From positions 1-43,412 of the IMG/VR virus record IMGVR_UViG_3300013286_000019: 43,412 bases of DNA; one strand, given 5' to 3'. Numbering within the stretch: position 1 is the first letter of the stretch; each line of letters starts with the position of its first letter. Under the pieces are notes generated by a model. That model did no database searches and was not told the DNA's origin. It saw only the letters and a list, made by a program, of their open reading frames with translations. Made by a program: the position numbers and the translations under genes. The DNA comes from a virus. Of this stretch, positions 22,547-30,700 are shown one piece after another.

Positions 22547-23024
22547 TATTCAGATTCTTTAGTTTTTCCAGGATGCTATTACGATCTGTTATAATATATC
22601 CCTGTCCCTCTACGGTTTCTGCACCTGTGTCGTTACCGTTTTTCTTGTCAATGGCCAACTTCTTTAACTGTAGATCGACCATTTTTAGCTTCTTATCAAT
22701 CTTGTTGGTCTTGGCTGTAATGGCTGCATTCATCATCTGTGCCGCAATTTCAAACATACGCGAACCATAACGTGGGTCAACGTTCATACCCAAGTCCATT
22801 AGATCGTCGTATGCTTGTTCTGCTTTACTAGCAAGCCCGTCTAATTCAGCATCACTAATGTCACCGAGGCCTTTTACACGGGGTAATGCTGCGGCAATCT
22901 TGTCAAATTCTTCTAACCTATCTTCTAAACTAATTGGTATAGTTTCTGTGGGAGTAGGCTCCGGAGCGATATAATCCGACTTATCGGGGGCGATATTTAA
23001 AACTTCTTCTAAACGTTTGGTCAT
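22542..23024 (-). CDS. 16: Terminase small subunit gp16
   Basis: A 160-residue protein with the T4 gp16 layout: a Pro/Glu-rich N-terminal part, a central coiled-coil pair (about residues 70-125; RMFEIAAQMMNAAITAKTNK, then MVDLQLKKLAIDKKN), and a short C-terminal segment after GYIITDRNSIL. T4 gp16 (164 aa) has the same order, including a segment with PRHMEVFATLMGQM that corresponds to PRYGSRMFEIAAQMM. It forms a ring that recognises DNA and controls gp17 ATPase and nuclease. It lies 8 bp after gp4. Confidence 0.8.
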   Translation of the reverse strand: MTKRLEEVLNIAPDKSDYIAPEPTPTETIPISLEDRLEEFDKIAAALPRVKGLGDISDAELDGLASKAEQAYDDLMDLGMNVDPRYGSRMFEIAAQMMNAAITAKTNKIDKKLKMVDLQLKKLAIDKKNGNDTGAETVEGQGYIITDRNSILEKLKNLNK

Positions 23025-23032
23025 AATATTAC

Positions 23033-23476
23033 TTATTTTCTTTTGGAGCCGCCGCTGTAAATATCAGTCTCATTCATGATTCTAAAACGTATACCCTGTT
23101 GTTTGCACCAATTGCTGGCCGCTGCCCACTTGGCCATATTTTTAACATACTGGGCTTGATTGTAGGGATTTTTACCAACTTTTTCTTTTAACATTTGGTT
23201 AGCTGGTTTGATTTCGATTAGCTCAACATGCTTACTCATGTTCTTATCAACGTAGGTGATTAAGAAATCGGGAACATAAATTGTCTGTTTTCCTGTTAGT
23301 GGATCACGATATGGGATCTTAACGCACTCGCTGGCCCATTGTTGGATGCTGGGGTTGTTATCGCAGAATGTCATAAAAGTGTATTCCCAACTTGACCTGT
23401 ATGTAGGGGTACGACCTCCTACAAATTTTTCAGGGTTTTTTACTTTGTAAACACCTTGACTGAACTTTAAGCTCAT
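23033..23476 (-). CDS. 4: Head completion protein gp4 (gp50)
   Basis: A 147-residue nuclease-like head completion protein. The TYRSSWEYTFMTFCDNNPSI stretch matches YRSLWELKCMMYFDKHPNI of T4 gp4. IPYRDPLTGKQTIYVPDFLI matches IPYRSPIDGRVHRYFPDFLV. IEIKPANQ matches VEVKPKSQ, the endonuclease-type E-x-K motif. KWAAASNWCKQQGIRFRI matches KWKAAQDYCNERNMEFKI. In T4 the protein (150 aa) finishes filled heads. Start ATG at 23476 overlaps the previous stop (ATGA). Confidence 0.93.
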   Translation of the reverse strand: MSLKFSQGVYKVKNPEKFVGGRTPTYRSSWEYTFMTFCDNNPSIQQWASECVKIPYRDPLTGKQTIYVPDFLITYVDKNMSKHVELIEIKPANQMLKEKVGKNPYNQAQYVKNMAKWAAASNWCKQQGIRFRIMNETDIYSGGSKRK

Positions 23477-23844
23477 GCTATGACCGTACGTTTTACTTCA
23501 AAGTGGGGAGTGAATTCTCGAGCATATCCCAAGAAGCTAGTCTTTACTCTATTGTAGTTTAAAATCTCAGATACTAGTGCTGATATTTCTACGTTATCAA
23601 TACCTTTTAATGTATCTAAAATTTGCATAGGATTATATCCGTCTTTTTTAGCCTGCTTCATGATAATAACTGCAACAGATTCTGCTGATACATTATTAAA
23701 CCCTCTGCTGGTAAAAAATCCAGTCATTGCTACTAGTGTTGACGCATTTAATTCTAAAGGTTGTGCATAATAGTTGTCAAATGCCTGTACTGTGGCATCT
23801 GCTGTTGATTTTGTTGCAGGTAAATTGCTATAAAGATTTGTCAT
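23473..23844 (-). CDS. Conserved small late protein, 123 aa
   Basis: I believe this resembles a conserved protein of aquatic T4-like phages, in which FDNYYAQPLELNASTLVAMT, FFTSRGF, KKDGYNPMQILDTLKG and VSEILNYNRVKTSFLGY are the steady elements. No function is assigned. It is helical in its middle and ends with a short strand pair. It sits between the tube-like protein and gp4, one base after the former, and so is expected to be a late virion or assembly protein. Confidence 0.65.
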   Translation of the reverse strand: MTNLYSNLPATKSTADATVQAFDNYYAQPLELNASTLVAMTGFFTSRGFNNVSAESVAVIIMKQAKKDGYNPMQILDTLKGIDNVEISALVSEILNYNRVKTSFLGYAREFTPHFEVKRTVIA

Positions 23845-23845
23845 T

Positions 23846-24964
23846 TTATTTGCCTGTTAATTTAGATGGTTGTGCTAGTGTTGTACCATTAACACTGTAA
23901 TTTAGACCCGAAAATAAATTAATACCAAAGTTTCCAGATTGCCCAATTGAACTTTGTGCTAGGCTAGATCCTAATGCTCCTGTTATTCCACCAGGTTGAT
24001 TTCCTGTTGCTTGAATATTACCAAGTACGCCACTAACAATACTGTAACCTTCTTGTTTTAAATTTATATTTTTTGCATTTTTAAGTGTAGTCGCCGCCGT
24101 TATGGCCGCTCCTAAAAAGTTTCCAGAATCTAATTGGCCAAATACCGAATCAACTCCTGCTATAACTCCACCTGCACCAAATAATGAATTTGTACCGTTG
24201 CCGCCAACACTCAACGGACTAGGGGATTTATCATAATAAACTGCGGTAAATGCTGATGCTTCAGCGGAACCTTTTATTTTGCCACCATTGTAAATAACAT
24301 CTTCGTATGCTACTGACATTTTGTTAGATAAAATTTTAGCACCGTCATTTTGATCTAAACTGTCATGCGCCCATTCTGTAACTATAGGATTGATCAACGT
24401 AATTTGTGTGAATTTTTGTTGATGCATTACATAGATATCAATCGATGTAAAAAACGGCGTTGTTTGTCCGTTGTTTAAACCGTATGCATTATTTTTAATC
24501 CCGTATTTTGTATCTCCAAATTCCACAGGTGTTTGTTTATTACTTGCACCGTAATTGCTATCTGCAAAATAATATTTGTAATAATTTTTCCATAAGTTGT
24601 TGGTAATATCACTATTGTCATCGTGAAAGTCTATGCTAATAGGACTATAGGATAATTTAGTTTGAACAACAGTTTTTCTATTATATTGATTTACTACTTC
24701 TGTTCCAATAGTGAATTTTGGAAGATCTAATTTTTTAACAAGTAATCCCACAGAGGACATATCTCTTCCAGCCCATACAGGATCTGTTACAGCATTTCGA
24801 TTTATGTTAAAAGAAACAAAATATAAGAAACCAACTTTTGGTGCTCTAGCATATGTATTTCTTACATATAATCTATTTGCGTGTTGATAATCCTTTAAGT
24901 TGCCAGAATTGCCGAAGATTCCGTCACTCATGCCACTTAAGAAATTTGTAAAAGCATTACTCAT
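23846..24964 (-). CDS. Second tail-tube-like protein (gp19/gp54 superfamily)
   Basis: A 372-residue protein. Residues about 45-240 look like the gp19/gp54 tail-tube fold: FLYFVSFNINRNAV, LVKKLDLPKFTIGTEVVNQY, a TKLSYSPISIDFHDD strand pair, NLWKNYYKYYFAD, PFFTSIDIYVM, then ITLINPIVTEWAHDSLDQ, and the long strand KMSVAYEDVIYN. The last 120 residues are Gly/Ser/Ala-rich and low in complexity. T4 gp54 starts the tube on the baseplate and is a gp19 relative; this could be its counterpart, or a tube variant. The start is ATG at 24964 with a CTAAATAT box just upstream. Confidence 0.6.
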   Translation of the reverse strand: MSNAFTNFLSGMSDGIFGNSGNLKDYQHANRLYVRNTYARAPKVGFLYFVSFNINRNAVTDPVWAGRDMSSVGLLVKKLDLPKFTIGTEVVNQYNRKTVVQTKLSYSPISIDFHDDNSDITNNLWKNYYKYYFADSNYGASNKQTPVEFGDTKYGIKNNAYGLNNGQTTPFFTSIDIYVMHQQKFTQITLINPIVTEWAHDSLDQNDGAKILSNKMSVAYEDVIYNGGKIKGSAEASAFTAVYYDKSPSPLSVGGNGTNSLFGAGGVIAGVDSVFGQLDSGNFLGAAITAATTLKNAKNINLKQEGYSIVSGVLGNIQATGNQPGGITGALGSSLAQSSIGQSGNFGINLFSGLNYSVNGTTLAQPSKLTGK

Positions 24965-24968
24965 AGTA

Positions 24969-24976
24969 ATATTTAG
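24969..24976 (-). promoter_or_regulatory. Late-type box CTAAATAT 4 nt before ATG
   Basis: Minus-strand CTAAATAT, then TACT and ATG at 24964, directly downstream of the gp19 terminator. The gene therefore needs its own promoter at this spot. Confidence 0.5.
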
Positions 24977-24985
24977 TCAAAGAAA

Positions 24986-25007
24986 AAGCCGGGGGTAAAC
25001 CCGGCTT
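24986..25007 (-). terminator. Intrinsic terminator after gp19
   Basis: Stem AAGCCGGG/CCCGGCTT with a six-base loop, followed on the minus strand by TTTCTTT. It lies 20 bp after the gp19 stop and separates gp19 from the tube-like gene. Confidence 0.9.
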
Positions 25008-25026
25008 ATTTTACTACTTGACAGTA

Positions 25027-25668
25027 TTAAGCTGCGCCAGTAGCTAGTGTACGGATTGTACGACCAACCGATGCACCTAGTCCACTCAATGCACCTGCTG
25101 CATCAAGTTGTACAGCGTTATCATAAGTGATGGTCATTGCAATATCTAACGGATCAGTTGAGGAGTTATAGTCGCCACCTTGATAAGTTGCAACTTTTAG
25201 GAAACAACCATACAACTCAAATGCTTCTAATACTGCGGGAGTATAAGCACCGTTACCACCGTCTAAAATTTCAATTCTCATTGTAAACTTATAATCGATA
25301 CCGGATGCTGCACCACTTTGCTCATAGAAGTCAAATTGCTTCTGTAGTTGTTCGCCAACTTTTTTGCTCACTGTGTTAGATACATCGTCACGCACAGTTA
25401 GTTTAGCATCTGCAAAACTATGTTTACCTGCCAGCTTGATTGTGCTGTTATATACAGGTAACTTAATTTCCTCGAATGTTACTTCTGGACGGGTTACGTT
25501 CATAACCTGTTTGGTCAATTCTGTACTTGGTGAGCTTGCAACACCAAATCCGTCTAGTGTGACACGGAAACGGTATTTTAGCTTGGGCATTAGAAGGCCC
25601 TGGTTTGCCGAACTTTGATCAGTCGACAAAGGTACTCCAAAATTCTTTAAACTTGCGGAAATTGTCAT
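25027..25668 (-). CDS. 19: Tail tube protein gp19
   Basis: A 213-residue tail tube monomer. LKYRFRVTLDGFGVA (about 30-44), then VTRPEVTFEEIKLPVYNSTI, which is typical of gp19, and KLAGKHSFADAKLTVRDDVS follow the T4 gp19 order. FDFYEQSGAASGIDYKFTMR and a C-terminal DPLDIAMTITYDNAVQLD complete the tube fold. T4 gp19 has 163 residues, so this one carries insertions and a longer C-terminus. It follows gp18 after 34 bp, as in T4, with TAAGGAG as Shine-Dalgarno and its own late-type box upstream. A strong terminator follows, giving a high-level single-gene unit. Confidence 0.9.
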   Translation of the reverse strand: MTISASLKNFGVPLSTDQSSANQGLLMPKLKYRFRVTLDGFGVASSPSTELTKQVMNVTRPEVTFEEIKLPVYNSTIKLAGKHSFADAKLTVRDDVSNTVSKKVGEQLQKQFDFYEQSGAASGIDYKFTMRIEILDGGNGAYTPAVLEAFELYGCFLKVATYQGGDYNSSTDPLDIAMTITYDNAVQLDAAGALSGLGASVGRTIRTLATGAA

Positions 25669-25691
25669 TTTATAAATGCTCCTTATTCTTT

Positions 25692-25699
25692 GTATTTAC
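25692..25699 (-). promoter_or_regulatory. Late-type promoter GTAAATAC for gp19
   Basis: Minus-strand GTAAATAC in the gp18-gp19 gap, 23 nt before the ATG, with TAAGGAG in between. Here the box is at normal promoter distance and the gene has a Shine-Dalgarno site, unlike the short-spacing cases. Confidence 0.5.
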
Positions 25700-25702
25700 C
25701 TA

Positions 25703-28700
25703 TTATAGTCCAGCTGCAATTGCGCCAGTATTTTTAATACGTAACGGAATGTAGATAAACTCAACTGCCTTAACAGGTTCGATAGCGATATCCATGTATA
25801 GCTCAGAACGGTCAATTCTAGCAGGTGTGTTATTTGTAGAATCGCATACAACTACAAAGTCATAAAGAGCACGTTGTCCTACCAACTCTAGCAGTAGGCT
25901 TTCTGCGGCTGCTTTAATTTCACGGCGTGTCTGTTGATCATTTGGTTCAAATAGATACGGTTTAGATAGAATAGTCAACTGTCTACGTAAGTAGGCAAGT
26001 AAACGAACTACGTTAATACGATCTAATGAACTAGCGTTTTTAGCACGGGTATATTGACCAAAGTTAGCAATACCTACACCCGGCAGGGTTGCGATTGGGT
26101 TAATTTTAACATCATGTAATACGTTGCGTAGACCTTCATACAATGCAGCAGCTTTGAACTCACCTTCTTCTGTAATGTAACCTACATTAGTTGCGTTGTC
26201 GACACCACCGCGACGTGTACCAGCTGGAGCAAACCATTGGTAGCTCTTGGCATCACTATTAATAATTGTACGTAACATCATGTGGCTTGGAGGAACAACA
26301 ATATGATTACCACTATTGTCAGTTGTATAACCACTTGGGTAGAACAAACCTAAATATTCGTCGTATGTAACTGCACCAGCATCACCATTATCTAATGCCG
26401 CTGTGTTACTACCCCATGCCTGCAATGTAGTTGCAGTTGGTTCTAAACGCATAGGAGTGTCACCGACAACAAAAGCAGTTTGACCACGATCAATGTTAAA
26501 TGCAACCATTTCAGCAATAGCTTCTGGATAACCAGGAGTAGCAATCAAGTTGAATACCAATGTATCTGAATCACGGATAGCAGCATTAGTATTGATTAAT
26601 GCTTTTAATTTAGATACAACATATCCGCGTTGTGCATGACGACCAAATGTACCTGAACCATTTGCATTGTTAGGACTTACAGACACCCAACGATCTGCAT
26701 TATAGATTGAACGACCAGTAGCCGGATCAATCATGTAGTCATTTTGATATCTAGTGTTTTTACCTAGATTAGCTTCTAAATTCAAATGTCCTTTTACAAA
26801 CTTCTTGACATTATATCCACTGCGGCGTAGATTCCATAACTTTATACCTTTTGGATATAATGCTGGATCTACACAGTCCGGATCAACATAATCGCTGATT
26901 AACAAATCAGTAATAGATGTAATATAGTTAGGACCGTCTACACCGTTATCAGACCAACGTGCATCAGCAAAAACCCAACCGGTTGGAGTATGTTGATCAG
27001 TAGTATCTTGCAATACCCACTTTAATGTAGAAATACCGTCGTATACATAAATGTTCTTTCCGTACATTTCTGTATCAGCAGTAGAAATCCAAATATCACC
27101 GTCAACTAAATCACTACCGTCAGTTTGTGTAGTAGGTTGAGTTGCGCTAATAATAGGACCAGTAGGGTTAGTATTGGAATAACCACCATAATTTTGATAA
27201 CCTACCCACTTTGTACCATCATGGATCATAATATCAACTTCACCGACAGCAGAATCATACCATAAACGTCCGTTGTCCGGATTTACTGTAGGAGTATTTT
27301 TCTTGGCTTCATAAACTAAAGGTTTCCAGTTTGTAGCAATAAATGTAAAACCGTCTTGAGTAGGAGCAGTATACAAGTTGACAGTACCTAACTTTGTAGT
27401 CATGTCATAAGCTGTTAGGCCAATAGTAGCCAACGGAGTATTAAGTCCATCGGATAATTCAAAATCTCCACCGAATGCATGAGTAAATGTAACCTTGTTT
27501 GTAGCTGCATCATAAGTTGCAGTAACGTTCACTAATCCGGCTGCACTTAATGCTGCAGGAATTTGTGCTCCTACAGTTACACTATTGCTTGCAAGAACTT
27601 CAACAGTTTTTGTTGCGCCCCATGCACCACTACTAGCTAATGTTTCTCTAATTGTAAATCGGCTGTTATTACCGGATTTAACAATACTTGAACCACTTAC
27701 AATAGTAGTAGGACTTGTAGCATTACGTCTCCAAACTTTAAAAGTTGCACGGGCAGCAGTTGGATCTGCTAACCCATAATGATTATAATCAGACTCGATA
27801 AACACTGTTCCTACGGGAATATTTTTGCCGCCACCTGTGTAGTCAAGTTTTTCTAAAGCCTGACGTGCGCTGTTATATATTGAGGCATTTATTGTAGTCC
27901 AAGATTTAGTACTACCATTGTAATATTTTACAAGCCAATTTGCGCCAGCACCTGGGGTAGTTGTTTGAACCCAAACACTACCTGTTGGAGCTGTGCCAGT
28001 GGCCCATGTTGGATAATCTGTATGAGGGCTTAATTGTACCTTTTTACCACTATCGAACCCGCCATATACATAAGTCCAAGCAGGTGATCCACTTGCTGTT
28101 TTATAAAATAATGCATTTGTATTTTGGCTAATAACAACCATTGCATAATCGCCACGCTGTCCGAATGAATCTGCAGGTTTTGAAGTATTAGTATTCCATA
28201 CCAAAGGATCATTAATATTGTCGTTATCAATGATCAAGGGAGTCTTTGTAACAAATTTTCCTACAGGACCACTTGCATCAAATTCTTTAATACCATATAG
28301 ACTAGAATCACTATCAATCCAGTATGTTCCTGCAACTGGAGTACCAGTTGGAATACTTGTGCTAGGTATTAATTGACCTAAATCAACATCAGCACGAACA
28401 ACATATGCCCTAGAACTTACACCTAGTGAGCTATACGCGGCTTGTAACCCGTATTCATTTAATTCGTTACCGTGTATTGGATTGCCGCTTGCATCTGTAT
28501 AGAAATGCGGAGTACCAAAAGTATCAGTCAAATCACGTTGACTTGTAATAACATAAACTTTACCTGCATTGGCAGCAGTTGTACCTTGTGCGGTACCTGT
28601 TGCAGAAGCGTTGCTTTTGTCTTGTGCAGTAGCAACAAAAATAATTGGTGTTGTGCCAGGTGCTGATGGAGTATAGAAACTCTCGTCAATAACTGATACG

Positions 28701-28729
28701 CTTACGCCTGGTGAACCTAATGTGGCCAT
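25703..28729 (-). CDS. 18: Tail sheath protein gp18, enlarged
   Basis: A 1008-residue contractile sheath subunit. It opens with ATLGSPGVSVSVIDESFYTP, the typical gp18 N-terminus. The C-terminal part has LWNLRRSGYNVKKFVKGHLN, FVVGDTPMRLEPTATTLQAW, WFAPAGTRRGGVDNATNVGY, GVGIANFGQYTRAKNASSLD and INVVRLLAYLRRQLTILSKP, all as in T4 gp18. T4 gp18 has 659 residues; the extra 350 lie in residues about 120-590 as a surface insertion with five short Trp/Tyr and Asp-Gly repeats. The start is ATG at 28729 (MATLGSPG) with AAGGAG upstream; an extension to 28798 would have no ribosome site. Confidence 0.95.
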   Translation of the reverse strand: MATLGSPGVSVSVIDESFYTPSAPGTTPIIFVATAQDKSNASATGTAQGTTAANAGKVYVITSQRDLTDTFGTPHFYTDASGNPIHGNELNEYGLQAAYSSLGVSSRAYVVRADVDLGQLIPSTSIPTGTPVAGTYWIDSDSSLYGIKEFDASGPVGKFVTKTPLIIDNDNINDPLVWNTNTSKPADSFGQRGDYAMVVISQNTNALFYKTASGSPAWTYVYGGFDSGKKVQLSPHTDYPTWATGTAPTGSVWVQTTTPGAGANWLVKYYNGSTKSWTTINASIYNSARQALEKLDYTGGGKNIPVGTVFIESDYNHYGLADPTAARATFKVWRRNATSPTTIVSGSSIVKSGNNSRFTIRETLASSGAWGATKTVEVLASNSVTVGAQIPAALSAAGLVNVTATYDAATNKVTFTHAFGGDFELSDGLNTPLATIGLTAYDMTTKLGTVNLYTAPTQDGFTFIATNWKPLVYEAKKNTPTVNPDNGRLWYDSAVGEVDIMIHDGTKWVGYQNYGGYSNTNPTGPIISATQPTTQTDGSDLVDGDIWISTADTEMYGKNIYVYDGISTLKWVLQDTTDQHTPTGWVFADARWSDNGVDGPNYITSITDLLISDYVDPDCVDPALYPKGIKLWNLRRSGYNVKKFVKGHLNLEANLGKNTRYQNDYMIDPATGRSIYNADRWVSVSPNNANGSGTFGRHAQRGYVVSKLKALINTNAAIRDSDTLVFNLIATPGYPEAIAEMVAFNIDRGQTAFVVGDTPMRLEPTATTLQAWGSNTAALDNGDAGAVTYDEYLGLFYPSGYTTDNSGNHIVVPPSHMMLRTIINSDAKSYQWFAPAGTRRGGVDNATNVGYITEEGEFKAAALYEGLRNVLHDVKINPIATLPGVGIANFGQYTRAKNASSLDRINVVRLLAYLRRQLTILSKPYLFEPNDQQTRREIKAAAESLLLELVGQRALYDFVVVCDSTNNTPARIDRSELYMDIAIEPVKAVEFIYIPLRIKNTGAIAAGL

Positions 28730-28757
28730 TTTCAATCTCCTTAATGGATTACTGCTA

Positions 28758-28765
28758 TTATTTAG
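28758..28765 (-). promoter_or_regulatory. Late-type promoter CTAAATAA for gp18
   Basis: Minus-strand CTAAATAA 28 nt before the gp18 ATG, followed by AAGGAG as ribosome site. Spacing is that of an ordinary late promoter. Confidence 0.45.
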
Positions 28766-28789
28766 CAGGTCCGGAGAAAAATGCCTGGT

Positions 28790-28796
28790 TAAATAC
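28790..28796 (+). promoter_or_regulatory. Late-type box TAAATAC for the 28827 gene
   Basis: Plus-strand TAAATAC 30 nt before the ATG at 28827, in the same form as the gp19 box. It is back to back with the gp18 promoter, and the two genes diverge from this 97-bp gap. Confidence 0.4.
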
Positions 28797-28826
28797 ACTT
28801 GAAAAAGGGCACTAAAAGGGCGGGGT

Positions 28827-29162
28827 ATGAGAAATTTATGTAGAACGTGTGGTCAAAGACCAGTTGCTGTTAATTACTACAAAGAAGGTAAGCCTTTCTA
28901 TAGGTCAAAATGCGATCACTGTGCTAGAGGGAGGAGAGAAGGTAAGCCATTATGGGAACTAGCAGGCTATAAGAAAAAAACTACTTGTGATAAATGTGGA
29001 TTTAACAGTAAGTATCCCGATCAATTTAATGTCTTCAATATAGACGGAGATCCTGCAAATTGTAGATTTACTAATTTAAAAACGGTATGCGCTAACTGTC
29101 AACGCATATTGCATAAACTTAAACTACCCTGGAAGCAGGGAGATCTTACTCCTGATTTTTAA
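28827..29162 (+). CDS. Zinc-ribbon, HNH-like small phage protein
   Basis: A 111-residue protein with paired Cys motifs: CRTCGQRP (5-12), CDHCARG, CDKCGF (54-59) and CANCQR near the C-terminus. The segment FNVFNIDGDPANCRFTNLKT resembles the HNH fold, in which an Asn/His-rich strand pair (HIDGDxxNNxxxNL) precedes the last CxxC. The usual catalytic His is replaced by Asn (FNID for HID), so nuclease activity may be lost. I believe related proteins occur in aquatic T4-like phages next to gp18. It is divergent from gp18 and overlaps the gp1 kinase by 4 bp at the 3' end. Confidence 0.75.
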   Translation: MRNLCRTCGQRPVAVNYYKEGKPFYRSKCDHCARGRREGKPLWELAGYKKKTTCDKCGFNSKYPDQFNVFNIDGDPANCRFTNLKTVCANCQRILHKLKLPWKQGDLTPDF

Positions 29163-29839
29163 CCGAGTAAATCTAGTGCAATCTTTGTGCTAAATGGGAG
29201 GTCTTTTCTAGGCAGTAAACTTTCTATCTGTGAATATAACTCGTCGATAGTAGTATCATTAAACACAACGTGATCAATATCACCACCTACCCATGCTGTT
29301 TCGCTAGCGTGAATTTTAAGTTGTTCTAATTTGTTCTTACTCAACGACCAAGAAGCATTACCGTCCGGACCTTTATTCACACTTTCAGCAGCATCATACC
29401 ATTCGGGATCATCGCCACGTTTGATACGGACCACAATGCCGCCTGCATTGTGAATAGATTGTATCTCATTAGGAAAGCGGACATCACTGATAACAATATT
29501 GTCGCCTGTTTTGCGCATCTTGTTTTCTACCGATGCAATCCAAATATCATCATGGAAGCCTTTGCGGCATACTTCTGTACCCCAATATTGTAGTACCCAG
29601 CGTGGAGTTAGTGTGGGCATGTTAAGACGCTGTGCCCACCATTCATCAACTTGCTCTCGCCATTCGCGAGCTTCTGCTGTGCGACCTTCTAGTAGTGTGC
29701 GGTCCCAACCAAATACGTTTGCGACAGCATCTTTGAGTGTGTTGGCAAAACTGTCTCGCCTAAATCCATGAAAATTAACCAAGTAATCTGCGGCGGTGTC
29801 TTTGCCGCTACCGATGAATCCAACAAACCCTACAATCAT
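29159..29839 (-). CDS. 1: Deoxynucleoside monophosphate kinase, gp1-like
   Basis: A 226-residue dNMP kinase that converts dNMPs to dNDPs for phage DNA synthesis. The P-loop is GFIGSGKDT at residues 7-15, the form with Asp-Thr used by T4 gp1. FANTLKDAVANVFGWDRTLL follows, as does TPRWVLQYWGTEVCRKGFHD, the nucleotide-binding stretch, then VISDVRFPNEIQSIHNAGGI and VVRIKRG, all in gp1 order. Length is near T4 gp1 (241). Its start lies behind a 6-bp hairpin. Confidence 0.9.
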   Translation of the reverse strand: MIVGFVGFIGSGKDTAADYLVNFHGFRRDSFANTLKDAVANVFGWDRTLLEGRTAEAREWREQVDEWWAQRLNMPTLTPRWVLQYWGTEVCRKGFHDDIWIASVENKMRKTGDNIVISDVRFPNEIQSIHNAGGIVVRIKRGDDPEWYDAAESVNKGPDGNASWSLSKNKLEQLKIHASETAWVGGDIDHVVFNDTTIDELYSQIESLLPRKDLPFSTKIALDLLG

Positions 29840-29860
29840 AGCATCTCCAAGCGTGATGCT
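29840..29860 (-). promoter_or_regulatory. Hairpin directly before the gp1 start codon
   Basis: AGCATC and GATGCT form a 6-bp stem with a nine-base loop that ends at the base before the ATG at 29839. On the minus strand the loop holds the only Shine-Dalgarno-like bases (TTGGA). It could influence initiation, but the stem is short. Confidence 0.3.
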
Positions 29861-29901
29861 TATAATTATATTACGTGTAGATTACAGTGTCAATAACTGA
29901 A

Positions 29902-30660
29902 TTAGCCAATGACAAAAGTTAGTGGCTCTCCACCTTCTTTGTAATTGATTAGGTCCTGCTCTAGCATTTCCATTTCAGCTTTGCCTTCAGCTTTTAAGGC
30001 AGTTCCGTTAAGTGTGGTGCTGCCTTGTGGACTGGCAATGCTGCTAAACTTCTCACGTGCCTCACCTAACATTAATTTGCAACCAGCCAAACTATAGTCT
30101 CTTAACCATTGACTTGCGGCAGGATCTTGTAGTAGATTAAAATCAGGACGATAGTTATACATCCAGACTAGCAGTTCTTCCTCACTACGAGGACGTTGCA
30201 TTATGGTCAATAATTTTGTAGTTTTATTAAATGTAAAATTAACATCACTACCGAACATTTTACCCACTAGTTTCTGATAGCTGGCAAAGGCATAATAGGT
30301 TGCTAAACCGCCCATATTAGAACTTGTCAGCAAATAGGTATTAGAATAGGCCAAATTGAAGGGTTCAAACAATGTTCCCCCATTTCCACCGCCACTTCTA
30401 CTACCGATACTACGACGGAATAGTTGACGAACATTCATTACTTCTTTGGGCAATATGTAATCATTTTGATCTACTTGCAGAGTAATAAATCCAAAACTTT
30501 CTTCTACGGAGTTTGAACTTCGTTGACGGAATTTGTTTAGGGCGCGATCTATTGCCGTATTGTAGTGAATAGGATCTAATTCTACGTCCACCATACCTGA
30601 TCCCAGCATGGTCTGCACATATTCAATAACTTTTTGTCGTTCGTTTTCAGTATCGGTCAT
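29902..30660 (-). CDS. 13: Neck/head completion protein gp13
   Basis: A 252-residue head-tail connector. It begins TDTENERQKVIEYVQTMLGS, followed by VDVELDPIHYNTAIDRALNK and RQRSSNSVEESFGFITLQVD, with DYILPKEVMNVRQLFRRS, all typical of gp13 in T4-like phages. LLTIMQRPRSEEELLVWMYN and LRDYSLAGCKLMLGEAREKF complete the pattern. T4 gp13 has 309 residues, so this is a shorter version. The ATG at 30660 (MTDTEN) is chosen over an upstream start at 30768. It lies head to head with gp14 across 40 bp. Confidence 0.9.
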   Translation of the reverse strand: MTDTENERQKVIEYVQTMLGSGMVDVELDPIHYNTAIDRALNKFRQRSSNSVEESFGFITLQVDQNDYILPKEVMNVRQLFRRSIGSRSGGGNGGTLFEPFNLAYSNTYLLTSSNMGGLATYYAFASYQKLVGKMFGSDVNFTFNKTTKLLTIMQRPRSEEELLVWMYNYRPDFNLLQDPAASQWLRDYSLAGCKLMLGEAREKFSSIASPQGSTTLNGTALKAEGKAEMEMLEQDLINYKEGGEPLTFVIG

Positions 30661-30665
30661 ACAAA

Positions 30666-30673
30666 TATTTATC
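30666..30673 (-). promoter_or_regulatory. Late-type box GATAAATA 5 nt before gp13 ATG
   Basis: Minus-strand GATAAATA, then TTTGT and the ATG at 30660, with no Shine-Dalgarno site. One of two back-to-back boxes in the gp13-gp14 gap. Confidence 0.5.
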
Positions 30674-30686
30674 AGTTTATGGTACG

Positions 30687-30694
30687 CTAAATAT
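30687..30694 (+). promoter_or_regulatory. Late-type box CTAAATAT 6 nt before gp14 ATG
   Basis: Plus-strand CTAAATAT, then AAGACT and ATG at 30701. It is nearly the same 17-mer as the site before the 693-aa gene (minus strand, CTAAATATAAGAATATG). Confidence 0.5.
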
Positions 30695-30700
30695 AAGACT

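Noticed and set aside
28730-28798. 23-residue extension of gp18
   Set aside because: The AAGGAG site is positioned for ATG at 28729, and MATLGSPG is the usual gp18 start.
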